DNA of 64,000 nt, taken from Bacillota bacterium. GTDB taxonomy: Bacteria > Bacillota > Limnochordia > Darwinibacteriales > Darwinibacteriaceae. The DNA lies in the NCBI GenBank assembly GCA_029776155.1, contig JAKOTU010000055.1, positions 1 through 64,000 on the forward strand, written 5' to 3'. Shown here in pieces: positions 62,661 to 64,000 of the stretch (position 1 is the first letter of the stretch; each line of letters opens with the position of its first letter). A program made the translations under genes and the position numbers. The notes under the pieces are model-generated. The model worked only from the letters and a program-made list of their open reading frames with translations. It was not told where the DNA came from and ran no database searches.

Positions 62661-62896
62661 GCTTCCTCCACCTCCAGCGGCTCGATTCTGCCTTCCTTTA
62701 CCATGATCTCAATCTTGGCTTCAGCCTCATCCAACTTGTCGTTGCAAAAACGCGCCAGTCTAACGCCCTCTTCAAAGAGGGCCAAAGATTCGTCCAGCGT
62801 GGACTCTCCCTGCTCCAACAGGCGCACTATTTCCTCCAAGCGGGCCAGGGCCTGCTCAAACTTCAATTCTTCCATCTTAGGCTCGCTCATGGACAT
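62657..62896 (-). CDS. xseB: Exodeoxyribonuclease VII small subunit
   Basis: A helical protein of 79 residues with F-E-Q-A-L-A-R-L-E-E-I-V-R-L-L-E-Q-G-E-S-T-L-D-E-S-L-A-L-F-E-E-G, the XseB signature. Start ATG at 62896, with GGGAG ahead, overlaps xseA by 10 bp. Confidence 0.95.
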   Translation of the reverse strand: MSMSEPKMEELKFEQALARLEEIVRLLEQGESTLDESLALFEEGVRLARFCNDKLDEAEAKIEIMVKEGRIEPLEVEEA

Positions 62897-64000
62897 TTTC
62901 TCCCTTCCACTCTGCACAGCAGCAGTCCTGCATAGAGCGTCACGTTCACCGCATCCCCCGGCTGTACCTGGTCCGCGCTGCGCAGGACATGCCCCTCCGC
63001 ATCTGAGCAGATAGCATAGCCCCGGGCCAGGGTTTGCAGGGGACTTAAGGTCTCCAGCCTGCCGGCCAGGTTGCCGAGCTGGCTGCGGCGCAGGGCCAGC
63101 TTGTGGGTGTTGTGCAGGGTCAAATTGGTGAACAGATCGTCCAACCTCTGCCGCAGCTGGTTCACCCGGTAATCGGGCCTCTGCAGCGCAGCACTACTGG
63201 CCAATTGGGTTAAAAAGCGCCGCTCCGCGCTGATCTGCCTGCGCAGTGCCCCCACAAGCCGCTTCGCTGCCGAAGTTACGGCGCGCTGCAGTTCCTCCTG
63301 GAGGGGCACCACCAGCTCTGCTGCGGCCGAGGGAGTGGGTGCCCTCAGGTCAGCCACAAAATCGGCGATGGTAAAATCGGTTTCATGTCCCACCGCGGAC
63401 ACCACCGGAATAGCGGAGTTGGCAATGGCCCGGGCCAGCTGCTCATCGTTAAAGGCATTCAGCTCCTCGAATGAACCGCCCCCCCTGCCCATAATCAGGA
63501 CATCACAATCCGTATCCTGGGCTAGCTGCAGTGCTTTGATCAGGCTCTCGGGCGCCCCCTCGCCCTGCACCAGCGCGGGGAACACCAAAATCTGCACTGC
63601 TGGGAAGCGCCTGGTGAGCACCCGGATAATATCCCGGAGGGCGGCCCCGGAGGGAGAGGTGATCACTCCCACCTTGCGGGGCAGCAGAGGTAAGGGCCTT
63701 TTGCGTGCAGCATCAAACAGCCCCTCCGCCTCCAGCTTAGCCTTGAGCTTTTCGAAAGCAAGGTGCAGATCACCTGTCCCCTTGGGAAAGAGCATCTCCA
63801 CATAAAGCTGGTACTCGCCGCTGGGCTCATATACCCCCACGGACCCCACTGCGATGACAGTTTCACCGTTTTTGGGCAGGAAGTTGAGCAGGCGGTTGCG
63901 GCTGCGGAACATGACCGCCTTCACCCGACTGTGGGCATCCTTCAAAGAAAAGTACATATGGCCAGAAGCATGGTGAACAAAATTGGAAATCTCGCCCTCA
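62887..64000 (-). CDS. xseA: Exodeoxyribonuclease VII large subunit, 5' end outside the window
   Basis: The nuclease degrades single-stranded DNA from both ends. The visible 371 residues start inside the OB-fold (G-E-I-S-N-F then G-H-M-Y-F-S-L-K-D) and include the catalytic domain P-L-L-P-R-K-V-G-V-I-T-S-P-S-G-A-A, G-R-G-G-G-S and V-G-H-E-T-D. About 20-30 N-terminal codons lie beyond 64000; the in-frame Met at 63957 is internal. Confidence 0.96.
   Translation of the reverse strand, partial: EGEISNFVHHASGHMYFSLKDAHSRVKAVMFRSRNRLLNFLPKNGETVIAVGSVGVYEPSGEYQLYVEMLFPKGTGDLHLAFEKLKAKLEAEGLFDAARKRPLPLLPRKVGVITSPSGAALRDIIRVLTRRFPAVQILVFPALVQGEGAPESLIKALQLAQDTDCDVLIMGRGGGSFEELNAFNDEQLARAIANSAIPVVSAVGHETDFTIADFVADLRAPTPSAAAELVVPLQEELQRAVTSAAKRLVGALRRQISAERRFLTQLASSAALQRPDYRVNQLRQRLDDLFTNLTLHNTHKLALRRSQLGNLAGRLETLSPLQTLARGYAICSDAEGHVLRSADQVQPGDAVNVTLYAGLLLCRVEGRKCP

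Overview
The window reads as the chromosome of a spore-forming, anaerobic, amino-acid-fermenting member of the Firmicutes (Clostridia or Limnochordia grade) with a fairly high GC content. The spore and envelope genes (spo0A, spoIVB, dipicolinate synthase, ylmC/ymxH, ylxY, tepA, an SleB-type lytic enzyme), a T-box leader, a PyrR attenuator and the divIVA/sepF division cluster all point to a Firmicute. The species cannot be named from the sequence alone. One secreted protein looks like an outer-membrane beta-barrel, which hints at a diderm lineage but does not prove it.

Layout. Nearly everything is on the minus strand, so the map reads from right to left. 64000-53324: xseA-xseB-ispA, a large structured RNA that I identify as OLE RNA, its membrane partner gene oapA, then dxs-tlyA-nadK-argR-recN-spoIVB. 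53267-45320: a glutamate-fermentation (methylaspartate) cluster made of glmS-glmL-glmE, an AtuA-like gene, a DUF4387 gene, methylaspartate ammonia-lyase, a fumarase/mesaconase alpha subunit and a P-loop/AlaRS-like protein. 45306-38821: spo0A, steA, steB/mctB, two glycosyltransferases, an SleB-type hydrolase and two NodB-type deacetylases. 37609-38832 is the only complete plus-strand gene (SH3 plus a GH18-like domain). 37495-23497: M16 protease, dUTPase-like protein, the barrel-like protein, ylmC, a stress protein, dapB, dpaA-dpaB-asd-dapG-dapA, RNase J, tepA, ylzJ-like, a Na/Pi-type transporter and uppP. 23447-20672: yggS-sepF-ylmG-ylmH-divIVA. 20617-7845: a nearly complete lysine-fermentation cluster (kdd, kamB, kamC, kamD, kamE, kal, kce, CoA-transferase, kamA, thl, hbd, crt). 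7841-478: T-box-ileS, DUF5665, yteA-like, lspA, rluD, and the PyrR-attenuated pyrR-uraA. The left edge holds the start of a probable IS30-like transposase gene and a patch of interleaved inverted repeats.

The most striking point is architectural. Two conserved Firmicute backbones, divIVA-ileS and spoIVB-spo0A, have each been opened, and each gap is filled by an amino-acid fermentation module (lysine in one, glutamate in the other). In the second case spo0A follows the catabolic genes by only 13 bp with no intergenic room for its own promoter. The OLE RNA at 61015-61660 has a clear promoter and a 15-bp end-closing stem, and it is followed by oapA.
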